This document shows, piece by piece, positions 45,588 through 54,986 of a stretch of 64,000 nt of DNA. The notes below the pieces were generated by a model. It searched no databases, was not told the DNA's origin, and was given only the letters and a program-made list of their open reading frames with translations. How positions within the stretch are numbered: position 1 is the stretch's first letter; each line of letters opens with the position of its first letter. This DNA comes from Desulfobacteraceae bacterium (GTDB lineage: Bacteria > Desulfobacterota > Desulfobacteria > Desulfobacterales > JAABSP01): positions 17,894-81,893 of the forward strand of contig JAABSP010000011.1 in assembly GCA_011390345.1 (NCBI GenBank), given 5' to 3'. The position numbers and the translations under genes are program-made.

Positions 45588-46879
45588 TGCGGAAAATGTT
45601 GTTGAACCCAAGGGATCTGCGCCGGCTGATGCAGGGACGGGTTCCGGGGCAGTTGGTGATCCAGTTCACGGACCACTGCAACGCACGCTGCCCCCAATGC
45701 GGCATGAGGGTCACGGAATCCTTTCCCCGGTCCCGCCTGTCAACGGATCGGATCAAAAAGATCATCGACGGGGCCGCGGAAAAGGGGGTGAAGGCTCTCT
45801 CCTTTACCGGGGGAGAGCCGCTTCTCTTTTTGCCGGAGCTGGCCGAGCTGATCCGCCATGCATACGGGGCAGGTATCCCCTGTATCCGCACCGGAACCAA
45901 CGGGTTCATCTTCGCAGGTTTTGAAAAGAAGGGGTTTCGGAAAAAGGTCGAAAGGCTCACGGATCTCTTTGCAGAGACCCGGCTGCGCAACTTCTGGATC
46001 AGCATCGACTCGGCAGATCCTGCGATCCACGAGAAAATGCGGGGATTTCCCGGTATCATTTCCGGTATCGAAAGGGTTCTTCCCATCTTTCACGAGCGGG
46101 GGATATATCCTTCGGCCAATCTCGGCATCAACCGGAACATCTCGGGTGAATCCATCGAACCGCTCTCCCGAAACGGAGATCGCAAGGGGAATGAAGCTGC
46201 ATTTCACCGGCGGTTCATCCAGGGGTTTACGGCCTTTTTCAGTGCGGTGGAGCGGATGGGCTTCACCATTGTCAACTGCTGCTATCCCATGAGTCTGAAC
46301 CGTGATGAAGGTGGTCTTTCCGCGGTCTATGCCGCGACTGCGGCCGATCGGGTGGTGAAGTTCACACCTCGGGAAAAGGCGCTTATGTTCAACGCGCTCT
46401 GCCAGGTCATTCCCCGGTTCCGGTCCCGGATTCGGATCTTCTCCCCCCGATCATCCCTCCGAGCCCTTCAGAAGGAGCACGGGGAAGGGTCAGTTGACGC
46501 CTATGCCTGCCGGGGCGGGATCGACTTCTTCTTCATCGGCGCGGCGGACGGAAAGACCTATCCCTGCGGCTATCGGGGAGCGGACCCGATGGGAGAGTTT
46601 GCCGATCTCGATCCGGATGCGATCCCGGCAGACCATCATTGCCGATCCTGCGACTGGGAATGCTTCCGGGACCCATCGGAGCTGCTGGGGCCCGTTTCGG
46701 ATCTCCTTTCAGGAAATCTGCTCCCCCTTGCCCTGAAATGGAGGCGCGATCCGGAGATGCTGCGGCTCTGGGTCGAAGATTTGCTCTATTATCGGGCCTG
46801 CGATTTCTTTGACGGGAGGCGGCAGATTGATCTGATGCGGCTGAGCCGGTTCAACATGCAGCAACAACGCGGCCATTAA
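45584..46879 (+). CDS. Radical SAM protein with SPASM-like C-terminal cysteines
   Basis: 431 residues. CX3CX2C at C32, C36, C39 (HCNARCPQCG) binds the SAM 4Fe-4S cluster, and SFTGGEPLLF is the usual glycine-rich strand. C-terminal CRGG, PCGYRG and HCRSCDWEC could hold an auxiliary cluster. ATGA overlap with the glycosyltransferase shows translational coupling, so it shares the Pho-type promoter and may modify the same lipid or sugar. Substrate unknown. Confidence 0.82.
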   Translation: MMRKMLLNPRDLRRLMQGRVPGQLVIQFTDHCNARCPQCGMRVTESFPRSRLSTDRIKKIIDGAAEKGVKALSFTGGEPLLFLPELAELIRHAYGAGIPCIRTGTNGFIFAGFEKKGFRKKVERLTDLFAETRLRNFWISIDSADPAIHEKMRGFPGIISGIERVLPIFHERGIYPSANLGINRNISGESIEPLSRNGDRKGNEAAFHRRFIQGFTAFFSAVERMGFTIVNCCYPMSLNRDEGGLSAVYAATAADRVVKFTPREKALMFNALCQVIPRFRSRIRIFSPRSSLRALQKEHGEGSVDAYACRGGIDFFFIGAADGKTYPCGYRGADPMGEFADLDPDAIPADHHCRSCDWECFRDPSELLGPVSDLLSGNLLPLALKWRRDPEMLRLWVEDLLYYRACDFFDGRRQIDLMRLSRFNMQQQRGH

Positions 46880-46997
46880 AGAAATACTTTCGGCCATCAG
46901 CCACAAACCAGAGCGCCATTTTTTGCAATTGACAACATCGGCCGTAAACACTACCATCCGGACAGTCTGGACATATACAAAACAAAGGATATATCTC

Positions 46998-47249
46998 ATG
47001 AAACAAACATGGCAGTTGCAGGAAGCCAAAAACAAGTTCAGCAAGCTTGTTGAAAAGGCGTTGTCCGAAGGGCCGCAATTCGTAACCAGGAGCGGGAAGG
47101 AATCGGTCGTAATCCTTTCCGTGGAAGAATACCGAACGATTCTCAAACCGGAATCGAATCTGTTTCATTTCATCCGCACATCCCCCCTGTCGGGGATTTC
47201 AATCGATATTGAGCGGGACAAAAGCAGATCCAGGGACATCGATTTATGA
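46998..47249 (+). CDS. Phd/YefM-type antitoxin
   Basis: 83 residues from ATG 46998 (AAAGGATAT upstream; the frame is open further but without homology). WQLQEAKNKFSKLVEKALSE and FVTRSGKESVVILSVEEY are the Phd/YefM DNA-binding domain; the acidic/basic tail would wrap the toxin. Overlaps the toxin start by 4 bases. Confidence 0.85.
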   Translation: MKQTWQLQEAKNKFSKLVEKALSEGPQFVTRSGKESVVILSVEEYRTILKPESNLFHFIRTSPLSGISIDIERDKSRSRDIDL

Positions 47250-47332
47250 GATATCTTCTCGACACCTGCCTGATTTCCGAACTGGCCAAATCTGCCCCTG
47301 ATCGAAAGAGTGTCAGAAGTCAGTTGGATTGA
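47246..47332 (+). pseudogene. PIN (VapC-like) toxin, truncated to 28 codons
   Basis: MRYLLDTCLISELAKSAPDR is a VapC N-terminus with the first catalytic Asp. The frame stops at 47332, and the remaining 100 or so residues are absent because the phoH-like gene end lies directly beyond. Second truncated PIN toxin in the window. Confidence 0.75.
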
Positions 47333-47351
47333 ATCGGATAAAAAGTTACTG

Positions 47352-48551
47352 TCAAAGCCCTGATTTGATCACCAGATCGGTAATGGGCCCTCTCGATTTA
47401 TCCCCCTTCAGCACGATATGCGCATAGATCCGGCTTCCCAGGAATTTGTTCACCACCCAGTTCAGCCCGTTGTTCTCCATGTTTAGGTAGGGGTTGTCCA
47501 CCTGGTGGATGTCGCCGAGGCAGAAGCACCTGACCCCTTCGCCCATGCGGGAGAGGATGGCCCGGCTCTCGTTTCTGGAAAGGTTCTGCATCTCGTCGAT
47601 GATCACCACCGCGTTTTCGATGTTCATGCCCCGGATAAAGGCCATGGGCAGCAGCTCGAACCGCTTGGGGTTGAACGCGGGGGGCTGTCCCGCCTCGGTT
47701 TTGACCAAGATCCGGTTTGCGGGCCGCATCCGGTGCAGCTTCAGCAGCAGATCCGTGATATAGCGGTTATACGGCTCCATCTTCTCCATCAGCTTGCCCG
47801 GCAGGTATCCCATCTTCTTGCCGATCTCGATCATCGGCTTGACCACATAGATCTTCTCGTGGCTTTTCACCTGCTGGGTCAGGTGGAGGGCCGCGGCCAG
47901 TGCGAGAAAGCTCTTGCCGTATCCGGCCTCGCTCTGGATGGAGACGATGGGCAGGTCCGGATGGACCAGCAGCTCCAGGGCAAGATTCTGGTAGATGTTT
48001 CGGGGAACCAGATTCCAGATCCTGTGCTGGAAGTCGATCACCTTCTCTCCGTCAGGGCCGAAAAAGAGCGGCTTTCGCTTCTCGTTCCACATGAAGCAGT
48101 TGGGCGGCGCACCATCCGGATCATCCACGAAACCGGTGAAGTGCTCGGCCTCGGACCGGAAGGGCATCGACTCCCGGTAGACTTCGCTCTGAATCCCCTT
48201 GAGGGAGGCCTGGATCTGGAGAATCCGGTCGTTGGTGACCAGGATCGGGGTTTTGATGCCGCTTCTGGTGATCTCATTTAAGATATGGTGATCCATATGG
48301 GTGTCGTGGGGGCCTCCCACGCTGCTGTCCGGCTGCAGGATGGTGAACTGGTTCGGAAATTGGATCAGATGCTCCACCACCCGGGCCACGGTCTGCCCCA
48401 GCCGGGGATCTTTTTTGAGCTTGTCCAGCTCCAGCAGGACGTGATAGGGAATATAGACGTTGTTCTCGCTCCCGTTGCGCAGCTTGACCAGGGCCCGCGG
48501 GTCCTCCAGCAGCACGTTGGTATCCAGAATATAGTCCTTTGCACTGTTCAT
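47352..48551 (-). CDS. PIN-PhoH family protein (PhoH2-like ATPase)
   Basis: 399 residues: N-terminal PIN domain (YILDTNVLLEDP, ELDKLKK, ILVTNDRIL) and C-terminal PhoH P-loop domain (SEAGYGKSF near 214, VVIIDEMQNLS, GDIHQVDNPYL). PIN-PhoH proteins are RNA helicase/RNases. The PhoH name comes from phosphate-starvation induction in E. coli. Here it overlaps the YibE/F gene by 4 bases in an operon starting with alkaline phosphatase and a Pho-type box, which supports phosphate control. Confidence 0.88.
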   Translation of the reverse strand: MNSAKDYILDTNVLLEDPRALVKLRNGSENNVYIPYHVLLELDKLKKDPRLGQTVARVVEHLIQFPNQFTILQPDSSVGGPHDTHMDHHILNEITRSGIKTPILVTNDRILQIQASLKGIQSEVYRESMPFRSEAEHFTGFVDDPDGAPPNCFMWNEKRKPLFFGPDGEKVIDFQHRIWNLVPRNIYQNLALELLVHPDLPIVSIQSEAGYGKSFLALAAALHLTQQVKSHEKIYVVKPMIEIGKKMGYLPGKLMEKMEPYNRYITDLLLKLHRMRPANRILVKTEAGQPPAFNPKRFELLPMAFIRGMNIENAVVIIDEMQNLSRNESRAILSRMGEGVRCFCLGDIHQVDNPYLNMENNGLNWVVNKFLGSRIYAHIVLKGDKSRGPITDLVIKSGL

Positions 48552-49780
48552 AGATTCCCTTCAGATGATTTCGGGTTGGATGGATCTGAACGCTTTTCCG
48601 TTTTTCGGGTGAAGATGAACGCGCCGACAACCGCGGTGAAGGGGGCCACCGCAACGAGCCCGAAGCTGCCCACCAGGGTCTTCAGCACTTCGGCCGCCAC
48701 ATAGATCAGGTTGAAGAGATTGGCCAGGGGGATTCCCTGGGCCATGAAGGCCATCAGCAGCGTGATATAACCGCCGGAGTATGCCAGCAGCAGGGTCGTG
48801 GTCATGGTTCCCACCACCGCGCGGCCCACGGTGAAGCCGGAGCGCATCGCCTCCAGACGGCCGATGTCGGGCCGTTTGCTCACCACCTCGTCCATGCTGA
48901 CTGCGACATCCATGGCAAGATCCATCACGGCCCCGGATGCGGCCAGAAAGACCGACGCCATATAGATCCTGACCAGATCGAGATGGCCGAAGCCGGAGTA
49001 GAGCAGGGTTTCGGCAAATGGGAGGACCGCGCCGTGGACATGGAGCTTAGGGGTGAAGAAGAGGGCAAGGGCCGAGCTGGTGATGACTCCCAGAAATGCC
49101 CCGAGGAAGGCCACCAGCCCCTTGCGGTTGAGGCCGGCCACCAGAAAGATGATGACGCCGCTCAATCCGGCAACCACGAACAGGGTCAGCAGCACCGGAT
49201 CATATCCTTTTAAAAAGAGCGGCACGATCACCTTCCAGATGCAAAGGGCCGTGAAGAGAAAGGAGACCAGCGCCTTTGCCCCGGTCCATCCGCCGAAGAT
49301 CAGCAGCAGGAAGACGAAGAGGGAGAGCAGCAGCAGCTCCCAGCCGATCCGGTAATGATCCTGGGGATTGACGTAGAGGATTTCTCCGGCCGTGTTGCGG
49401 GTCACCACTACCAGCGCGATATCGCCGGGAATGAAAAGCTTGTCGATGTCGAGGCGGCCCATCAGGGTGTTGGACGCGTCAAAGACCTGAGCCGCAAGGG
49501 GCCCGTCAAGGATCTTCAGCTTCAGTTCCTGATGCCCCTTGACCACCATCCCGATGCGCTGGATCCCGGAATCGTCCGTTTCCAGAACTTCACCCTTGCA
49601 GCGAAGTGCGTTTCGGGGGAGACGGTCCTCGAATTCGGTAGGGATAAGATACAGCAGGAGGGCGAGGGCCGAAAAGAGGAAGGTCAGTGCGAGATCCTTT
49701 TTTCGGCCCCCCATTTTTCGGCCATCCATTTTTCGGCCATCCATGAAACGAGTGAAGCGGCCTATGCCGTGTTCAGGCAT
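48548..49780 (-). CDS. YibE/F-like multipass membrane protein
   Basis: About 410 residues with an N-terminal segment, a soluble domain (GEVLETDDSG..., IDKLFIPGDIALVVV) and seven or so membrane helices, including the VFLAASGAVMDLAMDVAVSM core typical of YibE/F. The family is suspected to be a transporter. The first 25 residues contain an imperfect MDGRKM repeat from 15-bp DNA repeats (49715-49745), and a later ATG may be the true start. Sits 4 bases after phoA and overlaps the phoH-like gene. Confidence 0.85.
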   Translation of the reverse strand: MPEHGIGRFTRFMDGRKMDGRKMGGRKKDLALTFLFSALALLLYLIPTEFEDRLPRNALRCKGEVLETDDSGIQRIGMVVKGHQELKLKILDGPLAAQVFDASNTLMGRLDIDKLFIPGDIALVVVTRNTAGEILYVNPQDHYRIGWELLLLSLFVFLLLIFGGWTGAKALVSFLFTALCIWKVIVPLFLKGYDPVLLTLFVVAGLSGVIIFLVAGLNRKGLVAFLGAFLGVITSSALALFFTPKLHVHGAVLPFAETLLYSGFGHLDLVRIYMASVFLAASGAVMDLAMDVAVSMDEVVSKRPDIGRLEAMRSGFTVGRAVVGTMTTTLLLAYSGGYITLLMAFMAQGIPLANLFNLIYVAAEVLKTLVGSFGLVAVAPFTAVVGAFIFTRKTEKRSDPSNPKSSEGNL

Positions 49781-49784
49781 TCGG

Positions 49785-51284
49785 CTATTTGCTGTTGCGA
49801 ACGAGGGTTTCTTTCAGGGAATCTGCGGCCCCGTAAACCTTGGCCTCCATTCCCATGAGGGCCATCAGCTTCAGCCCGATGTCGGTGTTGTCGTAATAGC
49901 CGTTGAAACTCTTTGCGCCCACACCGATGGCCGATGTTCCCACCGGAACCCCTGTATGCTGAAAGGATGTCCAACTGAGGCCGGCCTTCTGGTTCAGGAT
50001 ATGGGTGAGGGCAATCGTCAGAGGATCATAGCCGCCATAAAGAAGATAGGTTTTCGGGTTCTTGGACTCGACTTCAATACCGATCATGCTCGCGTCGAAA
50101 GCGGCTGTGATCTGTTCGATCTCATGGGGTTCCAGAACCATCCGGTCCGCTTGGGGGTCCCCTTCGAACCTGAGGCCGAAGTATTCGGTGATCCTGGGCT
50201 TGAGATCGCTGAAGCTGCCCCTGTAATCCTTCATGACCTCGTCGGTGAATTTCTGGAAGGAGATCTTTTGCCCCTTTAACAGATTGAAAAAGGAATCATA
50301 ACGGGTTCCGGCAAATCCGATGGTCAGCCCGCCTGTTTCATGATCTCCGGTCACGATCAGAAGCGTATCCTCGGTATGTTTTTCGTAGAAATCGAGCCCG
50401 ACACGGATCGCCTCGTCAAACGCGATGGTGTTGGTGACGGACGCGGTCGCATCGTTGGCATGGCAGGCCCAGTCGATCTTGCCCCCCTCCACCATCAGAA
50501 AAAAGCCCTTGTCGTTTGAAAGCATCTCGATGGCCTTTTGGGTGAACTCGGGAAGGGTGATGTCTTTGTCCTTGCGCATGTCCATTGCATAGGGGAGTGC
50601 CCCGCTATCCTGGAGCCACTCGTTCCAGGCGATGATTTTGCCATCTTCCGGCTTGAGTTTCATGAAAGATTCTCTCTCCGTAACCATTTGGTAGCCGTTC
50701 TTTTTTGCGGCCTCCAGGGCATCGCCCATCGGACTTTTCGATTTCTTCCCTTCGGGGTCGATCAGACCGCCCCCGGCAAAGATGTCGAAGTTGCTGGCCG
50801 CCAGCGCGTGGGCGATCTCATGGTACATCTTCCGGGATTTCACATGCGCGTAGAACGAGGCCGGGGTGGCATGGTCGATGGAGACGCTGGAGACGATACC
50901 GACCTTTTTCCCCTGCTCCTTTGCCAGCTCCGCGACCGATTTTACCGGGGTAAGATCCGGGGCCATGCCGATGACGCCGATGTTGGTCTTCTGACCGCAG
51001 GCGATCGCGGTGCCGGCGGCCGCGGAACCAGTGATGAAGCGGTCTGCGGCATAGGTGGTGGTCACGCCCTGCACCGGAAGGGTGTCCATGACCAGGCGCC
51101 GTCCCAGATACTGTTCGGCCGCGGTCTTCTGGGGAAAGCCCATGCCGTCGCCGATGAAGAGGAGTACGTTTTTGACCGATGTTTTTTTCTCCGTTCCCGA
51201 TCTGGCCCCGGCCGGCGCGACCATGAACAGCAGGATCAGGATGATTGCCGTGATTACCGGGATGAAACCTTTGCACTTTCTCAT
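49785..51284 (-). CDS. phoA: Alkaline phosphatase (PhoA family), exported
   Basis: 499 residues with a signal peptide (cleaved near APAGA). Metal and catalytic motifs: LLFIGDGMG, nucleophile Ser in TGSAAAGTA, GGKIDWACHAND, and VTGDHETGG. It releases phosphate from organic phosphates in the periplasm. It is preceded by a four-repeat Pho-type box and followed by yibE/F- and phoH-like genes. Symbol by family; close paralogues with other names exist. Confidence 0.92.
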   Translation of the reverse strand: MRKCKGFIPVITAIILILLFMVAPAGARSGTEKKTSVKNVLLFIGDGMGFPQKTAAEQYLGRRLVMDTLPVQGVTTTYAADRFITGSAAAGTAIACGQKTNIGVIGMAPDLTPVKSVAELAKEQGKKVGIVSSVSIDHATPASFYAHVKSRKMYHEIAHALAASNFDIFAGGGLIDPEGKKSKSPMGDALEAAKKNGYQMVTERESFMKLKPEDGKIIAWNEWLQDSGALPYAMDMRKDKDITLPEFTQKAIEMLSNDKGFFLMVEGGKIDWACHANDATASVTNTIAFDEAIRVGLDFYEKHTEDTLLIVTGDHETGGLTIGFAGTRYDSFFNLLKGQKISFQKFTDEVMKDYRGSFSDLKPRITEYFGLRFEGDPQADRMVLEPHEIEQITAAFDASMIGIEVESKNPKTYLLYGGYDPLTIALTHILNQKAGLSWTSFQHTGVPVGTSAIGVGAKSFNGYYDNTDIGLKLMALMGMEAKVYGAADSLKETLVRNSK

Positions 51285-51421
51285 GAATGTCTGCTCCTTT
51301 TTCGATGTGGGTTGATACGAACCTTTTCCCGTCGGGCTTCCCCTGCTGCCCCCCTCCCCGGAGGGAAGGGGGAACAGTGAAAGGGGAAGAATGAATGGAA
51401 TTGGGAAGAATTCCGAAAACA

Positions 51422-51475
51422 GGTATAGCAGGTAATTGTTTGAAAAGGATTAGGAGATTGTTAAATATTGGTTAA
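51422..51475 (-). promoter_or_regulatory. Pho-type box of alkaline phosphatase operon
   Basis: Minus strand: TTAAC, TTAAC, CTAAT, CAAAC cores at 11-bp spacing (51475 down to 51432), CTGC, then TATACC (51427-51422). Confidence 0.75.
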
Positions 51476-51488
51476 AAATGGAATTGTG

Positions 51489-51514
51489 CCTGCGGAAATC
51501 TCCATTTCCACAGG
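51489..51514 (-). terminator. Hairpin after the binding-protein operon
   Basis: 11-bp stem CCTGTGGAAAT/ATTTCCGCAGG with GGAG loop, 11 bases after the stop at 51526 on the minus strand. The T run follows only after CACAATTCCA, so it is a moderate terminator that insulates the next promoter. Confidence 0.6.
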
Positions 51515-51525
51515 CTTCAACAATA

Positions 51526-52620
51526 TTACTCCTGCAGGGCTTCGAAGATCCGCTCCATGACCGCGGCATCCGGCATCGGGATCACCGCGGTGATCTCCTT
51601 TGGAATCCCGGCCACCTTCAATACCCCCGGGTCGTTCTGCACCCCGATGAGCCCGGAACGAAATCCATGCTGCTCCCACGCGATCCGCTGGATCTCGTCA
51701 TCTTTCAGCCCCTCGATGAGCCGCTTCCCCTTTGATGTGAGCGCGATCACCGGGTGGGAACTCCAGATGGTGGGGATCGGATAGAGAATCCGGATCTTCT
51801 CCCGCAGGTAGTCGATGAAATCCTCGTTTTCGAGCGCGAACTCCACAAGCTGGTTCTCATAGCCCAGAATGATCGGCTTGGCCCCCACGCCGGTGGTGAT
51901 GAAGTTCTTGAAAATATCGCTCGAACTCCGCTCCATGTAGCCCCGCATCCTGAAGTAGTGGACCACCTTGGGAAGGACGCTTTCGAGGGTATCCGAAGTC
52001 ACCACGGTTCCGTTGTTGAACATGTTGGCCAGCAGACCCGCGAAGATGTTGCCGGAGTTGCTCCGGGTCGGGTCCGTGGACTGGATGTTGATCTTTCCGT
52101 AGAGCTGGTTCAGGCCGATGTCGGACCAGCTCTCTCCCGCTTCGATCATTTGGATCAGTTTGGGTAAATCGACGATGTAATAGCTGGGGCCCCGCTTTTC
52201 CACGATGCCGCGGTCGATCAGGGCATCAGTGACGATATCGTAGGAGTAGAGAACGATGGGGGAGTTGAAGATGTTCTCGTCCGCAAGGATCTGCCCGCCA
52301 CCGTTTCGGAAGAATTCGGCCGCGATCTGGTTGCTGGGCCAGAGCGCATCCTTTCCCGAGGTCGGCAGGGTCGTGACCATCTCGATGCTGCCTGCTTTGG
52401 CCGCATCGAGAACCACCCCGTACCTCTCCCTGAGGATGCGGCGCACCTCGGGGTTGTTCAAAAACTCCATCTTCTCGCCGCCCACAAAGGCCGAAACCGT
52501 GACCTGTTTCTTTGGCTCCTGCGCCGGGGGCTGCACCACGCTCTCCCCGCCGAGCCATTTGAAGAGCCCGAATCCTGCGGCAACCAGCAGCAGGATCAAA
52601 GGTCCGATAAATTTTTTCAT
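51526..52620 (-). CDS. Membrane-anchored substrate-binding-like protein
   Basis: 364 residues: N-terminal signal anchor (MKKFIGPLILLLVAAGFGLF), then an SBP-type fold (EFLNNPEVRRILRERYGVVL, WPSNQIAAEFFR, GYENQLVEFALENEDFIDYL) related to the binding part of the lipoprotein two genes upstream, without its VWA domain. It overlaps xpaC by 4 bases. Third gene of a Pho-controlled operon lacking any permease or ATPase, so it is unlikely to be an ordinary ABC importer component. Confidence 0.7.
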   Translation of the reverse strand: MKKFIGPLILLLVAAGFGLFKWLGGESVVQPPAQEPKKQVTVSAFVGGEKMEFLNNPEVRRILRERYGVVLDAAKAGSIEMVTTLPTSGKDALWPSNQIAAEFFRNGGGQILADENIFNSPIVLYSYDIVTDALIDRGIVEKRGPSYYIVDLPKLIQMIEAGESWSDIGLNQLYGKINIQSTDPTRSNSGNIFAGLLANMFNNGTVVTSDTLESVLPKVVHYFRMRGYMERSSSDIFKNFITTGVGAKPIILGYENQLVEFALENEDFIDYLREKIRILYPIPTIWSSHPVIALTSKGKRLIEGLKDDEIQRIAWEQHGFRSGLIGVQNDPGVLKVAGIPKEITAVIPMPDAAVMERIFEALQE

Positions 52621-53261
52621 GACAAAGAATCCTCCTTTTTCGGGAGTTGTTCGGGGATATGGGGAAGATCCATATCCATGAGGGATTGAAGGGTTTCGCT
52701 GCTCACATGGAGATCGGTCAGGTCATCTTCGAGACACTGGCGGTAGAGATCGTCGAACGCGGCCTCCACCCGCTGCAGGGTCTTACGGACATTTTCCGAA
52801 TAATCCTTCTCCGCACCGGCCAGGGGCATCCGGACCAGCCGGAGATACTGAACCGCAAGATCATGGGCCCGCGTCAGATACTGATCCAAAAAAAAGGAAG
52901 CCTTGCCGAGGTCCTCGGGATCACGGCGGAAGTGGTCCGCAAGCAGCGCCAGGGTATTGGCGAGATTCTGAACCGTGTCGGCTGTCTCCCGGTCCGGTAT
53001 CTTTCCCGCAATATCTTTGAATCTTCGGATATCCTCCCGAAGCCGGCCCACGGTCTGATCCAGTTGGGCCTGGCTGATGCCCGGGGCCACCTCGATCTCG
53101 TGAGACTCCTTTTTCCGCGGAATGGTGAGATAGAGCCCGACGCCGATGCCGGCCGAAACCAGGAGGGAGAACCAGAAGATATAGCCCAGCCATCCGAAGA
53201 TGAGGGCGAACGCGGCCCCGGCGAGGAGTCCTGCAGTGATCTGTCGGAGGGTCTCTTTCAT
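52617..53261 (-). CDS. XpaC-like (5-bromo-4-chloroindolyl phosphate hydrolysis) family protein
   Basis: 214 residues: two N-terminal membrane helices (GLLAGAAFALIFGWLGYIF, WFSLLVSAGIGVGLYLTI) followed by a long helical domain (VGRLREDIRRFKDIAGKI, LEDDLTDLHVSSETLQSLMD). The layout matches XpaC, usually paired with TelA. No telA is present; the partners here are two binding-protein-like genes. The name comes from a phosphatase-assay phenotype in Bacillus, and the biochemical function is unproven. Confidence 0.72.
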   Translation of the reverse strand: MKETLRQITAGLLAGAAFALIFGWLGYIFWFSLLVSAGIGVGLYLTIPRKKESHEIEVAPGISQAQLDQTVGRLREDIRRFKDIAGKIPDRETADTVQNLANTLALLADHFRRDPEDLGKASFFLDQYLTRAHDLAVQYLRLVRMPLAGAEKDYSENVRKTLQRVEAAFDDLYRQCLEDDLTDLHVSSETLQSLMDMDLPHIPEQLPKKEDSLS

Positions 53262-53269
53262 GGCCGGTA

Positions 53270-54910
53270 TCAGTTGTATCCCTTGGCCTTGCGAAAGGCC
53301 TGAACCAGGTTTTTGCCCGAAAAGACCCGGCCCACGGTGATGGCCGAGATCTCCTTCAACTGGGACTCGTCCGCGTCGCCGAAGGTGATCGAGTAGATGG
53401 GAATATCGGAACCGAGGGGAAGTCTGGCCAGCTTCTCCTTCAGCTCGGAGATATCCCCGCTCGATTTGCCGTCTGTCATCAGAATCACCGCGGGAAAGTA
53501 GTCTTCGATGTTTTCGATCTCGCCCATCGTCTCCACCGCGCGTGCGGCCGCACTGTAGATATTCGTGCCGCCTCCCGGGTTGAGCTGCAGGACGTAGGCG
53601 AGGAGCTGATGCATCACCTCTTCGGAATTGCCCACGGCCCTGACCCCGTTCAGCGGAGCGCTGTTGAAGGGGATGATCATGTGGATATCCTTGGGCGACG
53701 GCTGGAGCATGAACCGCCGGGCCTGAACCGGGTCCAGGAGAGTGGTCATCGCGGCCTTGAGATCCTCGATTCCCTGTCCGTTCATACTGCCGGAGACATC
53801 CACTACATAGGCCGTGCAGGAGGGTTTCCGCAGGGCCACCTGGTACAGATCCAGGGCCTTCCGGATCACGGGCTCCGCGGGGGTGGGAACCGGCGAGATG
53901 ATCCGGGCCACGTCGATGCCCCAGTCCGGGTTGAAGACATTCTTGTCCGCGATGTCCGGGTTCATCCCGACCAGACCGGTGCGCCGGCCCTGTCGCAATA
54001 TCCGGTTCTGGACATCCTTTGACAGCAGGTGCGCCTGGAGCTTTTGAAAGAATTCGGCCTTTTTCGGATCGCCCTTGTCGACATAGCCCAAAGGAGAATC
54101 CGCGATCATCACCCCGTCGATCGGATAGACCGCATAGAGCGGCTCCTGGCCATTTGCCGTCAATTTCCGGTTCGCTTCGATGATCAATGCCTCGTAGTTG
54201 AACATGGCCTGGAACCGGTCGTAGTTCTCCGTCACCATCTCCTCCAGCCAGCCGCTGCTGCCCGAGGAGCGGTTGACCATGGAGAGGAGCGCCCGAACCT
54301 TCTCCTGCACCTCCGGGTCATCCAGGTGCTCCATCAGAAGCACATCAGGTGCGCCGGCCAGGGCATGTAGAAAGCCGAGATACGCGCTGGCCCCGGAGTT
54401 GGACTGGGTCGCGGAGGTCATGGCGAACCGGAGTTTTCCGGCCCGGGTGGCCGCCAGAATGTCTGAGATCGCGATATCTTTACTGTCGATCCATCCCAGG
54501 CGTTCAGCGATAGATTTCCGCACCCCGAGGATCACCGGGGAGCGCATGATGCTCTCAACATGTTTGACGACATTTTGCTGGTCTCCCAGAGTGATCCAGA
54601 TGGAATTCGCGGGCCAGACCGCGTCGTATGGGATCTTGTTCCCCTGTTCCGAGAGGGCCAGGGTCATGTCGATGCTGCCCATGTACTTGATATCGAGGGC
54701 AACCCCCTCTTTTTGGGCAAAATCGCGGATGATCGGCTCCAGAGCTTCGTTCTCCGACCCGGAGACGATGGAAAAACTGACCCCGCTCCCCCGGGCTTGG
54801 GACCGCTGGGAAGAGGTTTTGTTTTCGTCCTCGCCGCAGCCCCACAGGGCCGACAGGCCAAGGGCAAAAATCGCCAGTACCGCACTGGTTCGTACAAAGG
54901 CTCGCATCAT
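53270..54910 (-). CDS. Lipoprotein with substrate-binding and VWA domains
   Basis: 546 residues. Lipobox ALWGC (Cys25) predicts membrane anchoring. Residues about 45-340 form an extracellular binding-protein fold (GSENEALEPIIRDFAQKEG, WPANSIWITLGDQQ). A VWA domain follows with an intact MIDAS motif DVSGSMNG near 373. First gene of an operon with xpaC-like and a second binding-protein-like gene, under a Pho-type box. It may sense or scavenge an anion and pass the signal through VWA contacts, but the ligand is unknown. Confidence 0.82.
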   Translation of the reverse strand: MMRAFVRTSAVLAIFALGLSALWGCGEDENKTSSQRSQARGSGVSFSIVSGSENEALEPIIRDFAQKEGVALDIKYMGSIDMTLALSEQGNKIPYDAVWPANSIWITLGDQQNVVKHVESIMRSPVILGVRKSIAERLGWIDSKDIAISDILAATRAGKLRFAMTSATQSNSGASAYLGFLHALAGAPDVLLMEHLDDPEVQEKVRALLSMVNRSSGSSGWLEEMVTENYDRFQAMFNYEALIIEANRKLTANGQEPLYAVYPIDGVMIADSPLGYVDKGDPKKAEFFQKLQAHLLSKDVQNRILRQGRRTGLVGMNPDIADKNVFNPDWGIDVARIISPVPTPAEPVIRKALDLYQVALRKPSCTAYVVDVSGSMNGQGIEDLKAAMTTLLDPVQARRFMLQPSPKDIHMIIPFNSAPLNGVRAVGNSEEVMHQLLAYVLQLNPGGGTNIYSAAARAVETMGEIENIEDYFPAVILMTDGKSSGDISELKEKLARLPLGSDIPIYSITFGDADESQLKEISAITVGRVFSGKNLVQAFRKAKGYN

Positions 54911-54986
54911 GGTTCCTCCTTTACGATTTACGGAACAGCTTCTGTTTATACATCCGATAAACTGCCTCTACTGTCAAGCAGGAATC

